64,000 bases of DNA, taken from positions 1-64,000 of the forward strand of contig VGDP01000003.1 of NCBI GenBank assembly GCA_016869675.1, given 5' to 3'. This DNA comes from Alphaproteobacteria bacterium (GTDB lineage Bacteria > Pseudomonadota > Alphaproteobacteria > SP197). Every line of letters begins with the position of its first letter. The first letter of the stretch is position 1. Shown piece by piece: positions 44,332-53,629 of the stretch. The notes under the pieces were generated by a model, which did no database searches, had not been told where the DNA came from, and was given only the letters and a program-made list of their open reading frames with translations. Both the position numbers and the translations under genes were made by a program.

Positions 44332-45566
44332 GCGTTGGCCGTCCCGACCAGGAACGTGCCGTGACCGCTTCGCCCGCCCGCGCGCCGCTTCTGCTGCTGG
44401 TCGCCGCGACCTCGCTCGGGCCGCTGACCATCAACATCTTCATCCCGTCGATGCCGGGCCTGGCGCGCGACTTCGCCACGGACTACGCCACGGTACAGCT
44501 GACCCTGACGCTCTACCTGATCGGCATCGGCGTGGGGCAGTTGTTGTGGGGGCCGGTGTCGGACCGCCACGGCCGACGCCCGGTGATGATCGCAGGCCTC
44601 GGTGTCTACACCGTCGGCAGCGCCCTGTGCCTGGTGGCGCCGTCCATCGAGCTCCTGGTCGTCGGGCGTGTGATCCAGTCGGTGGGCGGCTGCGCTGGGC
44701 TGGTCACGGCGCGCACGATCCTGCGCGACGTCTACGAGCGCAACCGCGCCGCAAGCATGCTGGCCTACGTCACCGTCGGCATGGTCTTGGCGCCCATGCT
44801 GGCGCCGACGATCGGCGGCTACCTGGACGGCTGGTTCGGCTGGCGCACGGCGTTCGCGGTGCTGCTGGTGTTGGGCCTCGCCCTGGTCGGCTGGAGCTTC
44901 GCGCGCCTGGTCGAGACGCATCACGCCCGCAGCACGTCGCTCGGACTCCGCTCGATGCTGGCGTCGTGCGCGGTGTTGATCCGACACCGGGCGTTCTGCG
45001 GCTACGCGTTGCAGATCTCCATGGGGTTCGCCATCTACATGACGTTCCTGGCGGCGGCGCCCTACATCATGCTGGAGGCATACGGCTACACGCCGGCGGC
45101 CATGGGCCCGTGGTTCATCCTGGTCGGCGGCTGCTACGCCCTAGGCAACTTCGCGGCCGGCCGTCTGTCCCAGCGCAAGGGCGTTGATCGCATGATCGCG
45201 GTCGGCCTGGCGATCCAGGTGGTGGGCGTCGCGATCGGCTTGGCGCTGGCGCTGGGCGGCGTGGACCATCCTCTGGCCCTGTTCGGCCCGGTCGGCATCA
45301 TGTCGATCGGCCAGGGGCTGACCATCCCGAACGGCACGGTCGGCGCGGTCAGCATCGAGCTCACGCGCGCCGGTGCCGCCGCCGGGCTTGCCGGCTTCCT
45401 GACCATGGCCCTGGGCGCGCCGGCGTCGTACCTTGGCGGCACCATCGCCGACGGCGGCACCCTGCCCGTCATGATCGTCATCCTGGTCGCGACGGTCCTG
45501 GCGATCGTCAGCCACGTCGCGGGTGTCGTGGGAGCCCGGAACGAAGCGAGCCGAGGAGCGTTATGA
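44328..45566 (+). CDS. MFS multidrug transporter, Bcr/CflA type
   Basis: ATSLGPLTINIFIPSMPGLARDF..GQLLWGPVSDRHGRRPVMIAGL; 12-TM pattern. Confidence 0.9.
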   Translation: MSVGRPDQERAVTASPARAPLLLLVAATSLGPLTINIFIPSMPGLARDFATDYATVQLTLTLYLIGIGVGQLLWGPVSDRHGRRPVMIAGLGVYTVGSALCLVAPSIELLVVGRVIQSVGGCAGLVTARTILRDVYERNRAASMLAYVTVGMVLAPMLAPTIGGYLDGWFGWRTAFAVLLVLGLALVGWSFARLVETHHARSTSLGLRSMLASCAVLIRHRAFCGYALQISMGFAIYMTFLAAAPYIMLEAYGYTPAAMGPWFILVGGCYALGNFAAGRLSQRKGVDRMIAVGLAIQVVGVAIGLALALGGVDHPLALFGPVGIMSIGQGLTIPNGTVGAVSIELTRAGAAAGLAGFLTMALGAPASYLGGTIADGGTLPVMIVILVATVLAIVSHVAGVVGARNEASRGAL

Positions 45567-45754
45567 ACGAGATCGTCAACCTGCGTCGCGCGCGCAAGCG
45601 CCGCGCGCGCGCCGAGATGGAGCGCGCGGCGGAGGCCAGCCGCGCCGCCCACGGCCGCACCAAGGCGGCGCGGACGCGCGAGGACGCCCGGCGGGCCCTG
45701 GACGATGCGAACCTCGAGGGGCACCGGCTCGACGAACCGGGAAACAAGCCGTGA
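45563..45754 (+). CDS. DUF4169 family protein
   Basis: MNEIVNLRRARKRRARAEMERAAEASRAAHGRTKAART. Confidence 0.8.
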   Translation: MNEIVNLRRARKRRARAEMERAAEASRAAHGRTKAARTREDARRALDDANLEGHRLDEPGNKP

Positions 45755-47220
45755 GGCGGGCCAGGCCCGCGGCGCCGGGTCTCGACCGCGCGACGTTCGA
45801 GGCGCTGGGCGCGCGCGCGCTCGATTTTATCGCCGATCACCTCGACCAGATCGACGCGCGTCCGGTGAACCGGCCGCTGCCGCGCGACCTGCGCCAGCAG
45901 CTGCTCGAGCAGGCGCTGCCCGAGGCCGGGGAGGACCCGGCCGCGATCCTGGATTTCCTCGGCACAACGGTGATGCCCTGGCCCATGGGCAACGGCCATC
46001 CCCGCTTCTACGCCTGGGTCAACTCGCCACCGGCGCCGCTGGCGATCCTGGCGGACGCCATGGCCATGACCGTCAACCCATCGTCCGACGGTGCCGAGCA
46101 CGCGGGCCGCTTTCTGCTCAAGTCGGTGACGCGCTGGCTGGCCGAGTTGATCGGCTACCCGACCGAGGGCGCCATGGGTCTGCTGGTGGGCGGTGGCACC
46201 ATGGCGAACCTGACGGCGCTGGGCGTGGCGCGCTACGCCGCCGCGCAGCGCGCGGGCTGGGACGTGCGCGCCAAGGGCCTGCAGGGTGGCGCGCCGCCGC
46301 TGGTCTTCTACGCCTCCGACGAGGCCCATTCATGCATCCGCAAGTCGATCGAGATGCTGGGCATCGGCACCGACAACCTGCGGCTGGTCCCGGCCGGCGA
46401 CGACTACCGCGCGTCGGTGCCGGCGATCGCCCGCGCCATCGCCGAGGACCGCGCGGCGGGCCGGCTGCCCGCGTGCGTCATCGGCAACGCCGGCACGGTC
46501 AACACCGGCGCCATCGACCCGCTGGACGCCCTGGCCGACCTGGCGGCGGCTGAAGGGCTATGGTTCCACGTCGATGGCGCCTACGGCGCGTTCGGCCGGC
46601 TCGATCCTTCGGTGGCCGCGCTCTACGCCGGGCTCGAGCGGGCCGATTCGGTCGCGCTCGACCCGCACAAGTGGCTGCACGTGCCGATCGAATGCGGCGC
46701 CGTCCTGGTGCGCGACGCCGAGATGCAACGCGCCACCTACAGCCTGGTGCCACCCTATCTGGACGCGGCCAAGGCGCCCGATCCCGACAACCCGCGCTGG
46801 ACCATCGAGTACGCCTTCACCCTGACCAGCCAGATGCGCGCGCTCAAGGTGTTCGCCGTGCTGCGCCACATGGGCCGGCGCGGCGTGGCCGCCATGATCG
46901 CCAGCCACAACGCGCTGGCCCGCGACCTGGCGCAGCGCATCGGCGCGCGCAACGACATGGAGGTCATGGCGCCGGTGACGATCTCGGCGGTCGGCTTCCG
47001 CTACCGCCCGCCCGGTGTCACCGACGAGGCGGCGATCGAGGCGCTGAACGCGCGCATCGTCCAGGCGCTCAACGACGAGGGTGAGGTCTTCATCCTGACC
47101 ACGCGGCTGAAGGGGCGTCTGGCGATCCGCGCGTGCATCATGCACCACGACAACGACGCGAACGACATGGCGCACCTGATCGCGCGCGTCGCCCACTGGG
47201 GGCGGACGCTCGCCGACTGA
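45751..47220 (+). CDS. Pyridoxal-dependent (aromatic-L-amino-acid-type) decarboxylase
   Basis: GNGHPRFYAWVNSPPAPLAILADAMAMTVNPS..SDEAHSCIRKSIEMLGIG..SVALDPHKWLHVPIECG. Confidence 0.9.
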   Translation: MRRARPAAPGLDRATFEALGARALDFIADHLDQIDARPVNRPLPRDLRQQLLEQALPEAGEDPAAILDFLGTTVMPWPMGNGHPRFYAWVNSPPAPLAILADAMAMTVNPSSDGAEHAGRFLLKSVTRWLAELIGYPTEGAMGLLVGGGTMANLTALGVARYAAAQRAGWDVRAKGLQGGAPPLVFYASDEAHSCIRKSIEMLGIGTDNLRLVPAGDDYRASVPAIARAIAEDRAAGRLPACVIGNAGTVNTGAIDPLDALADLAAAEGLWFHVDGAYGAFGRLDPSVAALYAGLERADSVALDPHKWLHVPIECGAVLVRDAEMQRATYSLVPPYLDAAKAPDPDNPRWTIEYAFTLTSQMRALKVFAVLRHMGRRGVAAMIASHNALARDLAQRIGARNDMEVMAPVTISAVGFRYRPPGVTDEAAIEALNARIVQALNDEGEVFILTTRLKGRLAIRACIMHHDNDANDMAHLIARVAHWGRTLAD

Positions 47221-47244
47221 CGCGACCCGGCCCCGGGCGGCGCG

Positions 47245-48120
47245 CTACGCCGCCATGTCGGCCGGCAGGTTCTGGAAGGTCTCGTCCATTTCGAGAAAGC
47301 TCGGCTGCGCGGCCGAGGGCACGGAGCCGCGACCGATCTCGACCGAGACTCGGGCCGCGTTGCCGTGCAGTTGGGCGACGAGCGTGTCCTGGATGATCTT
47401 GTAGAAGGCGCCGTCCTCGTCGACGATTCCCTTCATGCGCGTGGCCAGCGGACCGACGATGCCGTAGGCCAGGAACACGCCGAGGAACGTGCCGGTCAAG
47501 GCGCCGCCGATCAGGGCGCCCAGCACCTCGGGCGGCTCCAGGATCAAGCCCATGGTCTTGATGACGCCGAGCACCGCCGCGACGATTCCCAGCGCCGGCG
47601 GGCTTTCCGAGACGAACTGCATGACGCGGCGGAACCCCAGCGCCTCGTGGTGGTGCTTCTCGAGCTGATTCTCCATGTTGTCGAGCACCTGGTGCGGATC
47701 CTCTAGGTTCATGCTGATCATGCGCAGCGTGTCGCAGATGAACGGGATGACGAAGTGGTCGTGCTGGATCTTGGGGAAACGGCCGAACAAGGCACTTTTG
47801 TGCGGCTTCTCGATGTGCGTCTCCAGCGACATAAGGCCCTTGGTCTTGATCGTCTTGGTTTGCACGGACAGCAGGCACAGAAGGTCGCGATAGTCGGCCT
47901 TCTTCCACTTGGGCCCCTTGATCACGCCGGTCAGGCCCTTGAGCGTGGCGATGATCGTGCCCATGCTGTTGGCCACGAGCGCGGCCGAGAACGCCGCACC
48001 GCCGATCATGATGCCTTCGAACGGCAGCGCGTGCAGGATCGGCTCGAGATAGCCGCCCGAGGCGATGAAGCCGCCAAACACCGTGGCGAACAGGAGAACG
48101 ATACCGCCTATCGCGAGCAT
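47245..48120 (-). CDS. motA: Flagellar motor stator protein MotA
   Basis: MLAIGGIVLLFATVFGGFIASGG..LPFEGIMIGGAAFSAALVANS..PALGIVAAVLGVIKTMG. Confidence 0.87.
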   Translation of the reverse strand: MLAIGGIVLLFATVFGGFIASGGYLEPILHALPFEGIMIGGAAFSAALVANSMGTIIATLKGLTGVIKGPKWKKADYRDLLCLLSVQTKTIKTKGLMSLETHIEKPHKSALFGRFPKIQHDHFVIPFICDTLRMISMNLEDPHQVLDNMENQLEKHHHEALGFRRVMQFVSESPPALGIVAAVLGVIKTMGLILEPPEVLGALIGGALTGTFLGVFLAYGIVGPLATRMKGIVDEDGAFYKIIQDTLVAQLHGNAARVSVEIGRGSVPSAAQPSFLEMDETFQNLPADMAA

Positions 48121-48444
48121 GAAGGGACCAGTGCGTGGCCTGCGTCGGGCGCCGGCGCCCGAACCTCAGCCGTCACTCTGATCGATCGTGCTTAAGGGTC
48201 GCTTAAGCCGTGGCCGCCGCGCGCAGGAAGGAAGCGGGGGCCACGACGAGGAGCGGGGATGGATCGTGGCCTCCAAGACGCGGGGAAACGTGGACGCTCG
48301 AAGGGGCTACCCCGTCGCCCGGCCGGGGCAAGGGTTGGGCCGAACGCGGTTGGAACACGCCTTCGCCGACGACCATCGCCCCGGTGCGATGGCGGGGCCG
48401 TGACGCCGCCGTTACCGCAATGTAAAGACGCCCGGCGCGGCGGG

Positions 48445-49317
48445 TCAGGGCTTGCGACGATTCAGCCGGCGCATCAGGCTTGAGGTGTCCCAGCGTCCGC
48501 CGCCCATGCCCTGCACCTCGGCGTAGAACTGGTCGACCAGGGCGGTGACCGGCAGCAGCGCGCCGCTGCGCCGCGCCTCGGCGATGCAGATGCCCAGGTC
48601 CTTGCGCATCCAATCGACCGCGAAGCCGAACTCGAACTTGTCGTCCAGCATGGTCTTGCCGCGGTTCTCCATCTGCCAGGACTGCGCGGCGCCCTTGGAG
48701 ATCACGTCGACCACCAGAGCGCCGTCGAGACCGGCCTTCTGGGCGAAGGCCAGGCCCTCGGCCAGGCCCTGCACCAGGCCCCCGATGCAGATCTGGTTGA
48801 CCATCTTGGTCAACTGCCCGCTGCCGGCCCGCCCCATCAGGGTGACCGCGCGGCCGTAGCAATCCATCACCGGCTTGGCGCGCGCGAACGCGGCCTCCTC
48901 GCCACCCACCATGACGGTCAGCTTGCCGTTCTGGGCACCCGCCTGGCCGCCCGAAACGGGCGCGTCGAGGAAGCCGAGGCCGCGCCCGCGCGCTACCGCG
49001 TCGAGCTCGCGCGCGAGGGCGGCTGACGCCGTGGTGTGGTCGGCGAAGATCGCGCCCTTGTCCATGGCGCCGAAGGCCCCGTCCGGACCCAGCGACACGG
49101 CGCGCACGTCGTCGTCGGCGCCGACGCACGAGAACACGATCTCGGCGCCGCGCGCCGCCGCGGCCGGTGTCGGCGCGGACCGCCCCTTGTGCTTCGCGAC
49201 CCACGCCTCGGCGCGCGCCGGGTTGCGGTTGAACACGGTGACATCGTGGCCGTTGGCGGCCAAGTGCCCGGCCATGGGGAAGCCCATGACGCCCAGACCG
49301 ATGAACGCGACCTTCAC
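48445..49317 (-). CDS. NAD(P)-dependent oxidoreductase, 3-hydroxyisobutyrate dehydrogenase family
   Basis: MKVAFIGLGVMGFPMAGHLAANGHDVTVFNR; FLDAPVSGGQAGAQNGKLTVMVGG. Confidence 0.92.
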   Translation of the reverse strand: MKVAFIGLGVMGFPMAGHLAANGHDVTVFNRNPARAEAWVAKHKGRSAPTPAAAARGAEIVFSCVGADDDVRAVSLGPDGAFGAMDKGAIFADHTTASAALARELDAVARGRGLGFLDAPVSGGQAGAQNGKLTVMVGGEEAAFARAKPVMDCYGRAVTLMGRAGSGQLTKMVNQICIGGLVQGLAEGLAFAQKAGLDGALVVDVISKGAAQSWQMENRGKTMLDDKFEFGFAVDWMRKDLGICIAEARRSGALLPVTALVDQFYAEVQGMGGGRWDTSSLMRRLNRRKP

Positions 49318-50009
49318 GTCGACCTCCGCGCCTGGAAGGCTCCGATCCTAGCCAGCGCGGCGCGAACCGACAATGCCGGCCCGCGAGGGAGGAGGTGCCT
49401 TACGCGTGGGCCCAGGCGGGCGTCATGGCGGCGAGGCGCAGCAGCCGGCGACGGCGCGCCAGCGTGCGCAGGGCCAGCAGGTCGGGCACGACCAGCACGC
49501 CACGCTCGGCGAGTACGGCCGGAACGGTTGGTTCGGCGAACGTACCCTCCCGCGTCGCGATGACGATGCCGGCGCCGACCTCGGCTGCGTTGGCCGGATC
49601 GATGACGGCCGTGCCGCCGCACACGACGAGGGCTTCGGCGCGCACGATGGGTGCCTCGTCGAGCAGCGCACGCGCGGTCGGCAGATCGCTCAGGGCATAC
49701 GACATCGTTCGACCCTCCGGCCGGACCGCGGCGCGAACGCCCGTCCGACGCGGCATTCAGGACGCCACACGTCGGCCTCCCCGCAGGGTCCGAGGCTTCT
49801 TTCGGCGCCTTCGTTCCCTCGATCCTGGGCGGATAGGCTTAAGGAACCGTTGCCACCCCGCCCCGCCGATCAACCAATCCAACCAGCGATTGATGACCGT
49901 CACGGTGCGACGGTCGACACCGAGCCGCCCCCGCTCCTAGGATGGGAACGTCGTCCACGACGCCGCTGCAGGACCTTTGCGGACCGATTAACCAAGACGA
50001 GCAACGACC

Positions 50010-51410
50010 ATGCCAAACGACGCCGCGCGCGCGTTGCCCGAGCTGATCCAGGCGCTCGGCGCCGTGGTGGGTGCCCGCCTGTCGACCGCCGCGGCGGTCC
50101 GCGATCAGCACGGTCATGGCGAGTCCTACCACCCGACCAAGGCGCCCGACGTGGTGGTGTTCCCCTCGACCGTCGAGGAGGTCGCCGGTGTCGTGCGCGT
50201 CTGCGCCGAGCACGCCGTCCCGATCATCCCGTTCGGCACAGGAACGGGGCTTGAGGGCGGCACGGTCGCGCTGCACGGCGGCGTCTCGATCGACGTCTCG
50301 GGTCTCGACCGCATCGTCGCGATCCGACCCGAGGACATGAACGCCACCGTGCAGGCCGGCGTCACGCGCAAGCGGCTGAACGCCGCGATCCGCGATCAAG
50401 GCCTGTTCTTCCCGATCGACCCGGGGGCCGATGCTTCGCTCGGCGGCATGTGCGCCACGCGCGCCTCGGGCACCAACGCCGTGCGCTACGGCACCATGCG
50501 CGAGAACGTGCTGGGCCTGACCGTCGTGCTGGCCGACGGCCGCGTCGTGCGCGCCGGTGGCCAGGCGCGCAAGTCGGCGGCCGGCTACGACCTGACACGC
50601 CTGTTCGTCGGCTCGGAGGGCACGCTCGGCGTCATCGTCGAGGTCACGGTGCGGCTCTACGGCATCCCCGAGTCGATGAGCGCCGCGGTCTGCTCGTTTC
50701 CGACGGTGGCGGACGCCATCAACGCGGTGATCCTGACGATCCAGAGCGGCATACCGGTGGCGCGCATCGAGTTCCTCGACGACGTGCAGGTCGACGCCAT
50801 CAACCGCTACGCCAAGCTCGACAACCCCGTGGCCCCGACGCTGTTCTTCGAGTTCCACGGCAGCACGGCCGGGGTCGTGGAGCAGGCGGAGCAGGCCCAG
50901 GCGATCGCGCGCGACCATGGCGGCACCGATTTCCGCTGGGCGACCCAGGTGGAGGATCGCGCCAAGCTGTGGCAGGCGCGCCACGATGCCTATTACGCGG
51001 CGCTGGCGCTGCGCCCCGACGTCAAGGGCTGGGCGACCGATGTGTGCGTGCCGATCTCGCGCCTAGCCGAGTGCATCGTCGAGACCAAGCGCGACATCCA
51101 GGCCTCGACGGTCATGGCGCCCATGGTCGGCCATGTCGGCGACGGCAACTTCCACCTGACGTTCCTGGTCAATCCGTTCTCGGCCGAGGAGATGGCCGAG
51201 GCGCACCGGGTCAATGACCGCATGCTGGCGCGCGCGCTGGCCATGGGCGGCACGTGCACCGGCGAGCACGGCGTCGGCTACGGCAAGATCGCCGCGCTGG
51301 AGAACGAGGCGGGCGAGGCGGTCGCGGTGATGCGCGCGATCAAGCAGGCGCTCGATCCCGGCAACCTGATGAACCCGGGCAAGGTGGTGCGTACCTGGCA
51401 GGAGTCATGA
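50010..51410 (+). CDS. FAD-binding oxidase (GlcD / D-lactate dehydrogenase-like)
   Basis: PDVVVFPSTVEEVAGVVRVCAEHAVPIIPFGTGTGLEGGTVALHGGVSID; C-terminal GTCTGEHGVGYGK..LDPGNLMNPGKV. Confidence 0.92.
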   Translation: MPNDAARALPELIQALGAVVGARLSTAAAVRDQHGHGESYHPTKAPDVVVFPSTVEEVAGVVRVCAEHAVPIIPFGTGTGLEGGTVALHGGVSIDVSGLDRIVAIRPEDMNATVQAGVTRKRLNAAIRDQGLFFPIDPGADASLGGMCATRASGTNAVRYGTMRENVLGLTVVLADGRVVRAGGQARKSAAGYDLTRLFVGSEGTLGVIVEVTVRLYGIPESMSAAVCSFPTVADAINAVILTIQSGIPVARIEFLDDVQVDAINRYAKLDNPVAPTLFFEFHGSTAGVVEQAEQAQAIARDHGGTDFRWATQVEDRAKLWQARHDAYYAALALRPDVKGWATDVCVPISRLAECIVETKRDIQASTVMAPMVGHVGDGNFHLTFLVNPFSAEEMAEAHRVNDRMLARALAMGGTCTGEHGVGYGKIAALENEAGEAVAVMRAIKQALDPGNLMNPGKVVRTWQES

Positions 51411-52156
51411 GCGACGACGCCTGGCGGCCCGCGCTTTATGACCGGGACACCCGTTTCGTCAGCGATCTGGGAGCGCCCCTGGTCGACGTCCTGGACCCAC
51501 GCGCCGGCGAGCGCATTCTCGACCTCGGGTGCGGCGATGGCGCCTTGACGGTGACCCTGGCCGAGCGCGGCGCGTCGGTGATCGGCGTCGACGCCAGCCC
51601 GGCGATGGTCGCGGTGGCGCGCGAACGGGGCATCGACGCTCGCGTCATGGACGGCCAGGCCCTGGCGTTCGACGACGCCTTCGACGCGGTGTTCTCGAAC
51701 GCCGCGCTGCACTGGATGCCGCGTCAGGACCACGTGGTCGCCGGCGTGCGCTGGGCGCTGCGGCCCGGGGGGCGGTTCGTCGCCGAGTTCGGCGGTGCCG
51801 GCAACGTGGCGGCGATCCGCGAGGCCCTGCACGGGGCGCTCGCCGCGCGGCGGATCGACGCGGCGCCACTCGATCCCTGGACGTTTCCGACCACGGCTTC
51901 GTTCGCGGCCCTGCTGGAGGACGCCGGATTCGCGGTCCTGTCGATCGCCCTGATCCCGCGCCCGACACCCCTGCCCGGCACGCTGGGCGACTGGCTCGAG
52001 GTGTTCGCCACGCGATTCCTGGACGCGGTGCCGGCGACCGAACGCGCCGCGCTGACGAACGAGGTCGAGCGCCGGGCGGCGCCGCGCCTGCGTGACGCGG
52101 TGGGGCGCTGGTCGGCCGACTACGTGCGCCTGCGCGTGGTGGCCCGCGCGCCATGA
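51407..52156 (+). CDS. Class I SAM-dependent methyltransferase
   Basis: ILDLGCGDGALTVTLAERGASVIGVDASPAMVAVARERG. Confidence 0.9.
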   Translation: MSDDAWRPALYDRDTRFVSDLGAPLVDVLDPRAGERILDLGCGDGALTVTLAERGASVIGVDASPAMVAVARERGIDARVMDGQALAFDDAFDAVFSNAALHWMPRQDHVVAGVRWALRPGGRFVAEFGGAGNVAAIREALHGALAARRIDAAPLDPWTFPTTASFAALLEDAGFAVLSIALIPRPTPLPGTLGDWLEVFATRFLDAVPATERAALTNEVERRAAPRLRDAVGRWSADYVRLRVVARAP

Positions 52157-52207
52157 CCGCCCTTCCGACGCCGCGATCGCGTCGTTAAATTGAGCGGGAA
52201 CGAGACG

Positions 52208-52933
52208 ATGCATCACGGGACCATGCGCACGCTGTTGGCCGCGCTGGCGGTGCTAACGATCGCCGTACCGGCGCGGGCCGAGTACGTCGATCTCGAACTC
52301 GTGCTGGCGGTCGATTGCTCGTCGAGCGTCGCCTACGACGAGTACTCGCTGCAGGTGTTCGGCCTAGCCGAGGCGTTGCGCAATCCGCTCCTGGCCAAGG
52401 CGCTCGAGGCGGTCGGCGAAGGCGGCATCGCCGTGGCGTTGGTGCAATGGTCCGACGCCACGCGCCAGTACGTCGCCCAGGGTTGGTACAAGATCAACAG
52501 CCCCGAGACCGCGCTGGCCTTCGCCGACCTGATCGAGACGACGCCGCGCTTCGTCGAGGGCGGCGGTACCTCGATCAGCGGTGTCATCGACTTCGCCACG
52601 GCCCTGTTCGAGGCCAACGACTACGACGGCCGGCGCAAGGCCATCGACGTGTCGGGTGATGGGCGCAACAATCACGGGCGCTGGGGCTTCGCCGCGCGCG
52701 ACGAGGCGCTGGCGCGCGGCATCACCATCAACGGCCTGGCGATCCTGAACGAGGAGCCGGGCGTCGATCTGCACTACGCCAAGTACGTGATCGGCGGGCC
52801 CAACGCGTTCCTGACCACGGCGGACGACTACACGGATTTCGCCGATTCCATGCTGTTGAAGCTGGTGCGCGAGATTTCCGGCGATATACTGGCGCGGGGC
52901 GATAGGCCGGTGCTGTCGGCGAACGTGCCGTGA
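52208..52933 (+). CDS. DUF1194 (VWA-like) secreted protein
   Basis: Signal peptide; VDLELVLAVDCSSSVAYDEYSLQVFGLAEALRNP..KAIDVSGDGRNNHG. Confidence 0.85.
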   Translation: MHHGTMRTLLAALAVLTIAVPARAEYVDLELVLAVDCSSSVAYDEYSLQVFGLAEALRNPLLAKALEAVGEGGIAVALVQWSDATRQYVAQGWYKINSPETALAFADLIETTPRFVEGGGTSISGVIDFATALFEANDYDGRRKAIDVSGDGRNNHGRWGFAARDEALARGITINGLAILNEEPGVDLHYAKYVIGGPNAFLTTADDYTDFADSMLLKLVREISGDILARGDRPVLSANVP

Positions 52934-53019
52934 TCCAAACCGCGCGGCGCGGCGTATCGACAGCCGACCCCACCGATCGGGGATGAACGATTTCGAGCGA
53001 TAGGACCATGGTATCGCTG

Positions 53020-53150
53020 TCGTTGCGTGTGCCCTTATGGCGGGCGTTCTGGCCCTGGCGCTGGCCGCCTGTGCCGAAATGAACGTCGTTGCGTGCGCCG
53101 GTATGGCGGGCGTTCTGGCCCTGGCACTGGCCGCCTGTGCCGAAATGAAC
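53020..53150 (+). repeat. 66-bp tandem duplication (two 65-nt copies) covering a lipobox signal sequence
   Basis: tcgttgcgtg[tg]ccc[tt]atggcgggcgttctggccctggc[g/a]ctggccgcctgtgccgaaatgaac at 53020-53084 and 53086-53150. Confidence 0.9.
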
Positions 53151-53522
53151 AAGGAGATGGGCGAAGAAGCCTTGCTTTACGACCGCCTGGGCGGCAAGGA
53201 GGCCATCGTCGCCGTGGTCGACGATTTCGTCGCCAACGTCGCGGCCGATGACCGGATCAACGGCTTCTTCGCCAACACCGACATCGCGCACCTCAAGGCC
53301 ATGCTGGTCGACCAAGTGTGCGAGGCTTCGGGCGGGCCCTGCGTCTACACCGGCAAGGACATGAAGAGCGCCCACGCCGGCATGCAGATCACCGAGGAGC
53401 AGTTCAACGCCATGGGCGAGGACATGCTCAAGACCCTGCAGACGTTCCAGGTGCCCGAGCGCGAGACCAACGAGGTCATGACCCTGCTCGGCTCCATGCA
53501 GGGCGACATCATCGGCCAGTAG
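53037..53522 (+). CDS. Group I truncated hemoglobin with N-terminal lipoprotein-type signal sequence
   Basis: LYDRLGGKEAIVAVVDDFVANVAADDRINGFFANTDIAHLKAMLVDQVCEASGGPCVYTGKDMKSAHAGMQIT. Confidence 0.85.
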   Translation: MAGVLALALAACAEMNVVACAGMAGVLALALAACAEMNKEMGEEALLYDRLGGKEAIVAVVDDFVANVAADDRINGFFANTDIAHLKAMLVDQVCEASGGPCVYTGKDMKSAHAGMQITEEQFNAMGEDMLKTLQTFQVPERETNEVMTLLGSMQGDIIGQ

Positions 53523-53576
53523 CGCCCACCAGGATCCCCAGGGCCAATACCCCCAGGGATAATGGGATTGAACCTT

Positions 53577-53620
53577 CGCGGCGGGTGACCCATCTTGAGT
53601 CAAGAGGTCACCCAGCCGCG
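53577..53620. promoter_or_regulatory. Extended inverted repeat in the leader of the NifU-family gene
   Basis: cgcggc gggtgacc ca tcttgagtcaaga ggtcaccc a gccgcg; 14-bp arms with one bulge, inner tctt/aaga stem. Confidence 0.5.
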
Positions 53621-53629
53621 GAGACGCGC

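Noticed and set aside
43550-45566. Calling a full Pycsar/CBASS operon from cyclase + small TM protein + GNAT + MFS
   Set aside because: No recognised effector domain, and GNAT/MFS are common unrelated neighbours; only the cyclase fusion and 71-aa protein are reported, as inference.
48121-48440. Possible structured RNA in the gap upstream of motA
   Set aside because: GC-rich with several weak hairpins but no recognisable motif.
48203-49204. 333-aa minus-strand ORF overlapping the 3-hydroxyisobutyrate dehydrogenase-like gene
   Set aside because: Arg/Gly-rich out-of-frame translation; the overlapping dehydrogenase frame has clear motifs.
49400-49756. 118-aa minus-strand ORF with vague resemblance to a glutamate-dehydrogenase C-terminal segment (AERGVLVVPDLLA)
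   Set aside because: Similarity too short and composition too biased to call without a search.
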